DNA of 64,000 bases from Torymus aiolomorphi. Taxonomy: Eukaryota; Arthropoda; Insecta; Hymenoptera; Torymidae. Made by a program: the position numbers and the translations under genes. The stretch lies in NCBI GenBank assembly GCA_036365515.1, contig CM070873.1, forward strand, positions 26,890,085 through 26,954,084, given 5' to 3'. Positions 29,401 to 41,400 of the stretch are shown here, in pieces; the stretch's first letter is position 1, and each line of letters begins with the position of its first letter. The notes beneath the pieces were generated by a model. It saw only the letters and a program-made list of their open reading frames with translations, did no database searches and had not been told where the DNA came from.

Positions 29401-32400
29401 ATGGGCGGCGGCCGGCAAAAAGAGGGAAATATCGTCATATTTCCCGCAAACGTTACATTTGTTGAAAGAGGGAAACAAATCTAACGTTTGTCCCGCTTGT
29501 CAGGGAAAAAAGTGGCCATATTTGTTGAGATGGGAATAAAATCGTTTTACTGTCAAAATACTACGAGTTCAAGTATTTTTTTCGAAAAATTTTCATTATT
29601 TACAAAAAATAAAAGCCCCCTTGTGGTAAATACGGCTGGTCGCAATACTCACCTTAAATACAAATAAATTGAACTTTGGTAGACAGCATCCTTAATTCGC
29701 CCCAATGTAGCTATTTTAAATATGATCAAATTTAGAAACGTTTTTCATTATTTAACCCTAATTTTCTTTTAATATCTAAAACTAAGATTGAACTATCTAG
29801 TTTGGTTAGTTCAGGTTTTGCAATTTAATAATAATTTTGTTATTTTCCTATTTTTAGTTTGGTCAGTAAGTTGAGAATATAAAATTTACACCTATTAATA
29901 TTTATTGGATATTAAAACAAATATTTTGAAAATTTGTTTGCAATTCTTTTAAAAATACTGGTTTACTTTTTTGCTATAGTGAGATATATTAACAATTATT
30001 TGGAATTTAATATTATAATATTAAATTGTAGAACTACAAATGTCATTTATAATTTGTTACATATAATGCCATACACTAAACTTTTTAGAATATTGATGTA
30101 GCCCAAAATATATCAACTTAACTGATAGTATAATTACCTCTTCACTTAAGGGGATGCCATACTCGTACCATTACCGACCGAGCAATTCACACAGTTTTAA
30201 GCTGATTATAAAAAAAGTACGTCGAATCATAAAAAATCAAGAGAACACTCTTCTGTGTTTTTTAACGTTCTATCACCCAGTCAAAGTTTGGAGTCGAAAT
30301 ATCAAGTTGTTTTTGCAAAAACTTTGAACAAAGCGAAATTTAATTTCGTTCAAAGTTTTTGAAAAAACGGCTTGATATTCCGACTCCAAACTTTGACTGG
30401 GTGATAGAACGTTAAAAAACACAGAAGAGTGTTCTCTTGATTTTTTATGATTCGACGTACTTTTTTTATAATCAGCTTAAAACTGTGTGAATTGCTCGGT
30501 CGGTAATGGTACGAGTATGGCATCCCCTTAAGGGGGTGCCATAGCCGTGCCATTACCGACTGAGCAATTAACACAGTTTCAAACTTATTAAAAACAAAAT
30601 ACGTAGAATCACAAAAAATCAAGAGCACACTGCTCTGAGGTTTTGAACGTTCTATCATCCGGTAAAAGTTTCAAGTCGAAATATCAAGTGGTTTTTGCAA
30701 AAACTTTGAATGAAACTGAATTTTGTTTTGTTTCGACTTCAAACTTTTACTGGATGATAGAACCTTCAAAACCACAGAGCAGTGTGCTCTTGATTTTTTA
30801 TGATTCTACGTATTTTATTTTTAACCCTTAGAGGGCCGGGATTTCAAAAATTTTAAAAGCTCATAATTTGTACTGAAAAGTGATCTGAGGTCCCCAAGTT
30901 AGAACCAAACCAAGGTCGGATGTTGGCGAGTCAGACCATGACGCCTCAAGGCGTCATCCCGACCCTCTAAGGGTTAATAAGCTTTAAACTGTGTCAATTG
31001 CTCGGTCGGTAATGGTAGGACTATGCCACTCCGTTAAATTGTATACGTTTGGTAGAATCAATCGAAGCAGCTTCTCACCATTCCCTTTCTTTGTATTTCT
31101 TTTCATTTCATTTGTGTGCTAATTCTTTTAGTGAAAATTATATTTATTTTGTGATAAATGATTAGCTCATAAGCATGCTATATAAAAAAATATTTTTTCA
31201 TAATAAATATCCTGCAAAATATTTACTCTGCGACTGATTTTAAAAAGGTTGCAGGAAGAAAATAAATCTTGCAAGTTAATTTAGGTAGGAAAACTTACTT
31301 CTCAGAGTAGATTCAATTATTATATTGGGGAACAAAGTACAAAGTATACAAGTTATATCATAATTCTACTGTTAGATTAACAGAAAAAAAAATCGTGAAA
31401 ATCAATTAAGATTTCCTGATAAATGATAATTAGGAGAAATTATAAAAATATAATATGCGCACAATACACATTGTTCTAAATGGTGGTAACTTAAAAATCA
31501 CTACTTATTGGTTTAATTAAATTCAATTTAATTATTCAATTTAATTTTATTATATACTATTTTAGAATACATATACATATTTTATTTATTATATAATCAT
31601 ATAATATAATTTTTACCCAAGAAGAGGTGAGTGTTCCGTGTTTTCGAAATATAATAATGATTTATCTTTGCGATAAATAAATAATTCCCATTTTATTATA
31701 TTGTTGTAAAAATTTCCATTTTTTTATAGCATTTTTATCAAGTTAAATTTGAAAGAATATTTTCAATCACAGATATAAAACTGCCTAAGAAAAACTATAC
31801 TTTTTTCTTTTCACACGAGACGGAATTAATGGCAACCTGTAAAATTTACTATTATATATTTAGCAGTTTTTACACGAAATTATAAATTCAACTGCATTTC
31901 ATTGCCATTTTAATATGTAGTAAATTTTATAAAATATTACATCTGTTCCTGATTATACAAAGAAAAGAGAGTAATTTTTCTTTCGCGGTTTTTGTTCGTG
32001 CACATATTCGTATTTCAAAACCTTTTTTAAATTATATTATATATCACTGTTTATTCAACCTAATATTAAACAGGAAAATTCTCTATAAATCTGACGTTAT
32101 TTGATTACCGCAAGACTGAAATCTCTCGATTTCGCAAATTCCTCGCAACCTCTTCGCGGGCCCAATAAATATACCACACATTATACATAACTCTCTAACA
32201 ATGGAATACGATATACAAAAAAGAAAAGCCAGGACGTTTAAGTCGTCGAACAACACAATATCTCGTATGTTTTTCTTATCCCCCATTCGCAGGTCCGATC
32301 ACGAAGAAGACGAGGATTTTGGCTCCGGTGGCATCGGCATCGTATCGTCCCGGATGAGACCAATGGCCAGTGCCAGGAGGCGGCTCGCGACTAAGGGTGC

Positions 32401-35400
32401 CTTGGTCGCCGAGTCGTCGAGCACTGCCTCAATTGACATCCTTAGCAGCATCCTTGATAGCCAGGAGATTTGGCACTCTAAGAAGGCAAAGGTTACGCTC
32501 AAGAGTGACGGCAGCTTCCTCATCGACAAACCGAAAAAGGATAACAAGCCCGAGTGCAATAACAATAACAACAATAATAAAAATAACAATAATAAGAACA
32601 GTCCTATTAAAATAAAGCCAGATAAGGATAATAATCCTGTCAATAACGGAGATAGACCCCTAGATTTGAGGAATGTGAACGCGAACAATCTCGTTCAGCA
32701 GGCACCGATGTACAATAATCCGCGTGGCGGCAACCGCGGTGGTGGAGGCAACTACCGTGGTGGCGGCGGTGGCGGAGGTAACTATCGCGATAACAACCGC
32801 CACAGCTACGGAGGTGGCGGAGGTGGAGGTAACGATTCCTACTCCGGAGGAGGAGGCGGTGGCGGTGGCGGAGGTAGACACAGCTATGGAGGTTCGAGCA
32901 ACGTGCCCCAGGACTACTCCGCCAGCGGGCCAAACTTCCAGTCGAACTACGATAATAGAAACATACCGGCGCCGCCCCCGAACGCAATGGGTATGCAGTC
33001 GCCCTTTCGTGGCCGCAACACTCAGAACTTTCGTATCCGATTCCCGCCGCCGCCAAACTTCAACCAGGACGAGCGCCGGGATTTTCCCCCCTTCGCCCAG
33101 CCACCAACCCGAGATTCTCAAATGCCACCGCCCAATCAGTTCAACAGACCCAGGCCAGGCTTCTCGGGTATTCCTCCCCCACCGCCGCCCTTGGCACTAA
33201 GGATGTCCATGATGCAAAACAGTGGTTCGCCGCAGAAGTTCGGTGGACCGCCTGATAGGAGGCCGCAGAATAACGATGGCGATGGCGATGGCATGTACGA
33301 CGATTTGGATATACCGAGGAAGAGCGGTGATGAGGAGGCTGATAGTGGGCTACTGCCCCCGCCAGAGCCGCCCTCGGATCTGCTCGACTTTGACGAGAGT
33401 GAGAGAGGCAACGATAGCGATAGAGAAGATTTAGTTATAGACGATACTCCTAGAGAAGACAAGCACAGACAGGGAAGAAGCGGTTCGGGGCATGAACCCG
33501 GTGCTCAGACAGCGGATAAGTATGATCCTTTCGCCGCTGAAGACAGTGAGAGTGACGACGAGCATCATCATCATCATCATCATCACAAGGAAAGTGCTAT
33601 GAGTCGTCCGCCACCACTTAAACCTCCGCCAGGTCTTTCCGATTTTCCTGGACTAAAGAACGACGAGAACGAGTCGATTATGGGCGATGGTGCTTCTATC
33701 ATGGGTGACAATGCGTCAGTTATGGGGGACAATATGTCAGTTATGGGAGACAATATGTCAGTTATGGGAGACAACATGTCAGTTATGGGAGACAACATGT
33801 CCATCGTGGGCGACGATGATTACCAAAAGGAAAATAGTCAGAGTCACAGTAAAAGTCATGGCAAGTTGGAACCGCCGCCGATGTTTGGCTTTCCCGGTAT
33901 GAACATGGATACGGATACGGAGGACTGTCGCAGTAAGCATGAAGATGAAGAGAATGAGAAGAAGAAGAAAAAGAAAAAGAAGGAAAAGGTTCCCGAAAAG
34001 AAGATCACTATGCCGAGAATCAGACTAACAGCGTACGATGACGATGACGATGATTCGAACAGTTCAGACTGTCCAAACTTCTCGATATACTCCTCGGAGA
34101 CGATGGATGTGGCTAGGCACACAGAGCAGGAAATGTCGTCGCAGATTGCGCCATTAGAACCTCCGCCAATGCCACCAGATATGTTGGACGAGGCTGAGAA
34201 GACCAAGAATGATTCTGGCGTAAAGCCTTTGGAACCTCCGCCCATGCCTATGGGTATGCTGGATGATGACTTGCAGAGTAAGGCTGGTAGTCCACCACCG
34301 CTGGAACCACCACCTATGCCACCGATGGATGATTTAGACGATTTGAATAGCAAGGCTGGTACCCCACCGCCATTGGAACCCCCACCTATGCCACCGATAG
34401 ATGACTTAGATGACCTGAATAGCAAGGCTGGTAGCCCGCCACCTTTGGAGCCACCTCCAATGCCTCCTATGGATGATCTTGAAAGTACACCAGGCTCGCC
34501 GCCTCCGTTGCACATGACGCACGCACTACATCCACCTATGCAAAATTCCATGACGCAACCGACTATGCCACCTCCGACGATGCAACCACCACCTATGCAA
34601 GCCGCAATGATGCCATCCATGATGGTCATGCAGACGAGACTTCCTCCGCCGATGGCCATGTCGATGGCACCTCCGTTGTCGGTAATAGATACCAGCAAGC
34701 CGCCTCCGATGGCTATTCCACACGTCGTACCCATGCAACCACCGCCACCTTTGGAACCCCCTCCGCTGCCTCCTATGGATACTTTGGAGAGCAGTGAACC
34801 CGCACCACCGCTGGAACCACCACCTATGCCACCGATGGATGATTTAGACGATTTGAATAGCAAGGCTGGTACTCCGCCGCCCCTGGAACCTCCCCCCATG
34901 CCCCCGATGGACGAGCTGAATCTAGATGACGACGAAGACAGATCAAAACCACTGGAGCCGCCGCCAATCCCGCCTCTATTCGATGATGATGAATCGATGT
35001 CCACCAAGTCATCCAGCGAAGAGGAAGAGAACGAAGAAGAGGATGATGATCAGAACACGCCCGTAATCGGACCCAAGAACAAGGGCAGGCGCAAGCAGAA
35101 AGAGAAGGAAAAGGAGAAAGAAAAAGATAAAGATAAAGATAAAGATAAAGAAAAAGACAAAGACAAAGACAAAGATAAAGACAATGACAAAGATAAAGAC
35201 AAAGATAAAGACAAGAAGGGGAAGGATAAAAAGGATAAGGAAGACGGCGACCAGGACGAGGACGTGATAGTCGGTGACGTGCAAGCGAGCGACTTGATGG
35301 AAGCCGACGCGCCCAAGGAGTACGTAGACGCTGTCCAAAAGGAGCGACAGGCGTTGAACAAGACCTCAGGCAAAATTCAGCTGGACAGCAGAGGCAAGAT

Positions 35401-38400
35401 TACGTTCAAGATTGGTAATGTTAGCAGACTGAATAAGGTCAATTTGTACGACGATATGGATGAGAGCGAGATATCGCGTATGACTTCGTTGAACCTCGAG
35501 AAGGAAGAAAGAGAAAAAGAAAAAGAAAAGGAAATAGAGAAGGATAAACAGAGGGATAAAGAAAAGGATAGGGACAGAGAAAAGGATAGGGATAGGAGGA
35601 AGGATGATCGAGATAAGGATAAAGATAAACATGAAAAGAGTAAGCATGATAAGGATAAAGATAAGGAAAAGGACAAAGACAAAGATTCCAAGTCCAAGAG
35701 ATACGATGATAAAAAGAGTTCATCCAAAACGAGCAAGAGCTCAAAGTACGATGAAAAGAAGGAGAAGGATAAAGAGAAGGACAAAGAGAAGGAGAAAGAT
35801 AAGGAAAAAGATAAGGAGAAGGAGAAGGAGAAGGACTCAAAGAGTAGCAAACACCGAAGCGAGAAATACAAGGATAAGAAGAGTTCTCGGCCGACCTCTG
35901 GCTGGGATATCAAACCCGCAAATATGTATTCCTCATCCGACTCTTCCGACATCGAGAGCGTCGAAAACAGCCCCGAGGGTCCCATTGTCCTCGACAGTCC
36001 CGAGAGGTCCGAGAGCCCTGTGGAAAAGACGACAGAGAAACCCACGACAAAACCGCCGATCCAAATCGATCTCGACGAGCTACAACAGACGCTGGACAAG
36101 AAGCTCGTTGAGCTGGAGGATCTGAATAAAATGCACCCTGATGAGGATGATGTTGGTCCTAGGGAGTTGGGCATCATTAAGGAGACCGAAAACGGACTGG
36201 CCATAGATGACGTACTAGAGACCAGCGTCTCTGCTGGAAAGGACGTCACCACTGCCGCCGTGGCGATTAAACTGACAGAACAGGAAAGTAGCTTGCTCGA
36301 GGAGATCGAAAAGACAGTAGAGGCTGACCTAGTCAAGGAAGTGACCTCGCCGAAGGAGCTGATTGAAGAAATAGCTGAAAAGGAAGATGTAGAAGCAGAT
36401 ACAGTAACGCCTGTGGAAGTGCCAGTCCAGGAAGAACAAGAAAAAGAAGAAGAAGAAGAAGAAGAGGACGATGAAGACGACGATGCACCGCATCCCACGG
36501 AGCTCATGATGGATGAAGATAGGGCAAGCGTCAAGTCTATGGACTTAGGTACTCCCGAGCATTCGCAATCAGACCCTGATGAGCTCCATCCCACCGAGTT
36601 GATGGAGACAGAAATCTTGGAAAAAGAAATAGAAGTTGAAAAAGAAAAAGAAGTGGAGCCGGAGGAACATTCAGAAGAAGAGGTAGAAGAAGCGGCGGAG
36701 AAGGGTAAGGACGATCATGATGAAGATGAAGTGGAGCTTACAGCTGACATCCACGACAAATCCGATGAGGTCATCGATCTCGACAGCGCTGACTTCTCCG
36801 ACAAGCCCGTGAGCTTCGTCGGCGACCTCGATAACGACGGCTTCCAGATCGAGTCCGCAGCTGAGGCCCTCAGCGCCGAAGCTGCGGCCTCTACCACTCC
36901 TAAAGGACCGCGACGCCATCCTAGCGAGGAGCGCATCTCCGAGTGGGAGGTTGAGGGTGCGTTCACCCCCTGCAAAGACGAAATAGTGCAAGCTAAGAGT
37001 CGGCGAAACTCGCGTGCCCGATCGCGCTCACTCGCTCGCTCGGTGCTGTCAAGCGGACTGGAACCCATCACGCCGACCATTAACAGATCTATCGGCGACG
37101 GTCTGGACGGCTGCAGGACGCCGGCAGGCTACGCTGGCCTTGGTACCGAGGCCATTTCTGAGACGGACGAAGCCATGAACTTCGAGGACGAGCTGGCGCT
37201 GCTGAACATGAGGAGCAAGGATAAGGATGTGGAGGAGGGCGAGATTCCTGATGACAGGCCTAGAAGACAGCAGGTGGCTAAAGAATTGCTGCTGCTGGAA
37301 GAAGAAAGCAAACGCAAACGCAAGAAAGAGAAAAAAGAGAAAGCGGGCAAGGAGGCTGAGCGGAACAAGGAGAACATCGCCACGGAGAACCTTGCAAGCG
37401 TCTGGAAGAAGACGGCCAAGGTCGTTGCAGCGAAGGAGCGACAGTACAGAGAGAAACGCTCGAAGTCTAAGGATCTCAAGGCCAAGAAGAAGAAGGAGGC
37501 ACTGAAGAAAAAGGAGAAGCGCAAGGAACTGCCGCGATACGACGTGCGCAAGCTCGTCACCGAGAAGCCCAGAGCTCGCAAGGACGAGTACGGGCGAGAT
37601 TTGCGAGATAGTACACGCAGTAGGTCCCTAAGTCTCTCCAGAGAACGGTCCCTGTCGTATACCAGACGCAGCAGATCGTACAGCCCTAGAGGACGCAGAG
37701 TGTCCAAGAGCAGATCTAGGTCTTGGTCTCGCGGCAGACGCTCGCGCAGTTACTCGGTCCGACGACGATCGCATTCTCCTCGCGGCAGACGTGCCGAGAA
37801 ACAGAGGAGAAGATCATTGTCCAGAGGACGCGGCAGGAGTCGCAGCCGTAGCAGAAGCCGCTCGCGCAGACGCTCGCTCAGCCCGTCGTCGAGACGCAAG
37901 TCGCGTAGGTCGCTGTCGCGCAAGCGTCGCTCCAAGTCCCGCTCGAGGTCGCACTCGCGCTCCCGCAGGAAAGACAAGAAGAAGCAGCAGCAGCACGTCT
38001 CTCGTTCCCGCTCGCGCGTTCGCAAGCGCTCCAGGTCCAAGTCGCAGAAGAAGCGTGAAAAGAAACACTCGAAGCGCAAGCCCTCGCGCTCCAGGTCGCG
38101 TTCTAGGAGTCGTTCTATCGAACGGCGCAACTGGGAGCACCATCAGCTCGCCGTGGCCGAGAAGATCGCCGACAGGAACTTCGTAAGGGAAGCGAGCTGG
38201 GTAGCGGGACACTGGACGCCATCGTGGTCCAGGTCACGTTCGAAAACGCCGCCGCTCGTGCGCCCCGAGAATATCGCGCGGAACTGGTCGCCACCGCCAT
38301 CGATGTCACTGATGAATAATGTACCACCGAAGAATCTGAAAGTTATATTGACGAACAAGGAGGCTATTAAGAAGAAAAAGAAGGAGAAGCGCAAGGAGGT

Positions 38401-41400
38401 GAGAAAGGTGAAGGAAGCCGAGAAGAAGAGGAAGGGTAACAAGAAGGGTAGGAGTCCACCGCCGTCGAAGGAGGTGTTTGCCAGTGGTGATAATATTCTC
38501 GTAAGCGTGTGCTTTAACAAGGATAACGAGGCGCAGTCCACGAGTGCCCACGGTGTCCCCGAACTACCGGAGACGATACCTCTCCTGCCACCCGTCAAGC
38601 GCCGCCGCAGGGAACCTCTGCAACTGGAACTGCCAGATGTCCAAGCGCCGCCCGCCAAGAAGTCGAAGAAGGACAAGGGCAAGGAGAAGGCACGCTCCAA
38701 GTCTCCGCCGAAATTGACGAAGAAGAAGGAGAAGAAGAAGTCCAAGGCCGCCGAAATTGCTGCTACGAAGAAACCCTCGGCCATTATCGACCTCGATCAG
38801 TCCCCGTTCAGAGAACAGACGCCCTCACCCAGAGACGTGATAGTTCTCAGCGATGATGATGACAAACAGGCGCCAGCGAACGAGGAGATGGAGGAGATGG
38901 GCACACCAGAGCCACTGCCACAGGAGTCGCATACACCCGAGGCGCAGTTCCTCCAGGGTCCGAAAACGCCACCCGAGCCTCAGGTCAAGTTCTCCATCGC
39001 CAACAAACAGACCAACTTGCGCCCGTCGTTGCTGAATCCGTTACTAGAGGAAGAAGAGGAGATGATGGAGGAGGAGATGGAGATGACCAACGAGATGCAG
39101 GAACTGATGGACGAGCAGGCAGAAGAAGAACTGGAATTGAGAGCTCAGGAGGAGCTCGAGTCCAGAATGAAGGTCGGCCCGAACACGCCCCCAGAACCGC
39201 CAACTTCGCCACCCACCTCACCCGACGCCTACGATCCATTCGATCCCACCAAGTCACGTTCGCCCACGCCCGAGGCGAATAGCCAAGAGGACAACAACGC
39301 GGACGAGCGGTTGCAGCCGGGTGACGATTCGCCAAGCGAAAACCAAGAGGCACAGTCAGTCGACGACGGACAGCAGGATGCCTCGGATAAACCCGTCTCG
39401 GACAAGCCCAAGATCATCTCCATGGTGACGATCAAGCGACCATCACCGAACGTCTCCAATACGCCACCGCTGGGCGACCAAAACGCGGAGGCCAAGGGCG
39501 ACAGTCCACCCATGACACAGACGACCCAGGCGCAGACGGCACCGCAGATACCCATTCAGCAGCAAGTGCCCGTCAATTCTTTCCTTCCGATCAACCCTGT
39601 CCTGGCCACCGTCACCGCGGCCGTGCAGAGGAGTACGATGCTCAGCTCTACCACGCAGCTCGGACCCAGGAATCTGCTACAAGTGAGTATAAATATTTAG
39701 AATGTGAGAAAGTATTAGTGGTTTTTTTTTCTTCAGAAATCGAATTGATCAGATGAGTGAGAACACTAGTCTTTTTAAATTATGCATATCAGTTACATAT
39801 GGTATTTGTGAATGACATGAAATGCTACACTGAGAAAAGAAATTATTATGTACGTAAGACTTACATGACGAAACAAATGGTTTAGCTAAGAGACATGAGA
39901 ATTTTTTATTTAAAAGCAATTATATAATTCTTGATTATGTTACTTATGATACTTTGTAAACAGTTTATAAACAATTTGAAATTGTAAACAAACAAAATAT
40001 GCTTACTGTGAAGAAAGAATAAAACACAAACAAATACTTTTGTACTACTACTAAATGCATATACTATGGCTTAAGCCATAGAATTAAAATATTTTTTTCT
40101 TAGTGTGGAATTGGATTATTTCTAATTAAATACTCATATAATTAAATAAAATAATCTTGAACAGTTTCACTTCTAAAATTAAACTTTCAATAGTTTAATA
40201 TTTATGTTGTAAACTTACTTTATTAATATTTTCTTTGATTGCATTGGCATTTAAATACAATGCTTTTGTATCTCAATTCTATATAAAAAGAAATAGTGCT
40301 TTTTTGAAAATTTTACCAATTATAAATCTTTTGTCAGCATTTTAAAATAGTTTTTGAAAAATATTCGTAAATCACATATGACTCATGTAGCTCTAAACTT
40401 AAAAAAAATATTATTTTTATATTTTTTCAAAAGCTTGTATAAATATGTTACTAATGATACAATAAAATTTACTTGTTTAAAAAAAAAATAATTTTATTAT
40501 GTCAAAAAAGTACATACATAAACTAAAATAAAATAAAATTAAATTAAAAAAAATTTTTTAAATTCATAAAATGTATTTATAAAATTCATTGCACATAATT
40601 TATCTTTAAATAATGAATTTGTAAAAATGATATCAAAGTTTATATTTAAAATTACAGTTGCATATTTCAAGTTTATATACACTGAAAAAATATAAAGTCA
40701 TAACACAGACTAATATAAAAATGGATATCCACTATCAACTCCAACATCCCAACAAATCCATTATCCTCTACCTTTCCCTTATTCATAAATAAAACAAAAT
40801 TTCATTCATCTTACAGACAAACACTCTCATTCAAAACACCCAAATCAAGACACAGCAGCAGCCGCGACCCACGCTACCCAATATTTTCGCCAACTCGTTA
40901 CCGAAGCCACCGATGCCCATGCGCACCATACCGATCAAGGTACAGTCGAAGGTCGGCCAGAACGGCAACGATCTGAACTTGGACGACAACATCGACACGT
41001 CATCACCGTATTCCCCAGGTTCGAGCCTCAGCGACGGTCTGTTCGATCCACCGAGTCCTGCCAACTTCGGCAGCTCGCCCGACATCGCCCTCTCCACCAA
41101 AATACGCAAGAGCCAAGAGAAAAGGGACGCGTTCGATGCCCTTTTCGACGCTTCGCCCATCGTGCACAAGAACAGTGGAATGAAGGTTCGCATGAAGAAG
41201 CTCGAAAAGGACAAGAGGAAAAAGGGTAACTATGAGACACAATATTTTTGTGTTTTCTGAATTTTGTAGGTGTTTATTGCAGATCAGGGCTTTGAAGGCA
41301 TATAAATTTTGGAAAGCAGATGATATACTTTAGTCGCCAGAAATGTTTTATTCATCTTTTTGACAGAAAAAATTAAAAGTTATATTTGAAAATTTTACTA

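Noticed and set aside
32201..32292. Apparent start ATG of the 2499-codon frame
   Set aside because: It is intronic read-through: the acceptor TTCGCAG lies within it and the upstream RING/PHD exons splice in phase to 32293.
32299..39555. Many long antisense frames (up to about 405 codons) opposite the PHRF1 giant exon
   Set aside because: They mirror simple coding repeats (Lys/Asp, Pro-rich, Arg/Ser) and lack start context, splice sites or any recognisable domain.
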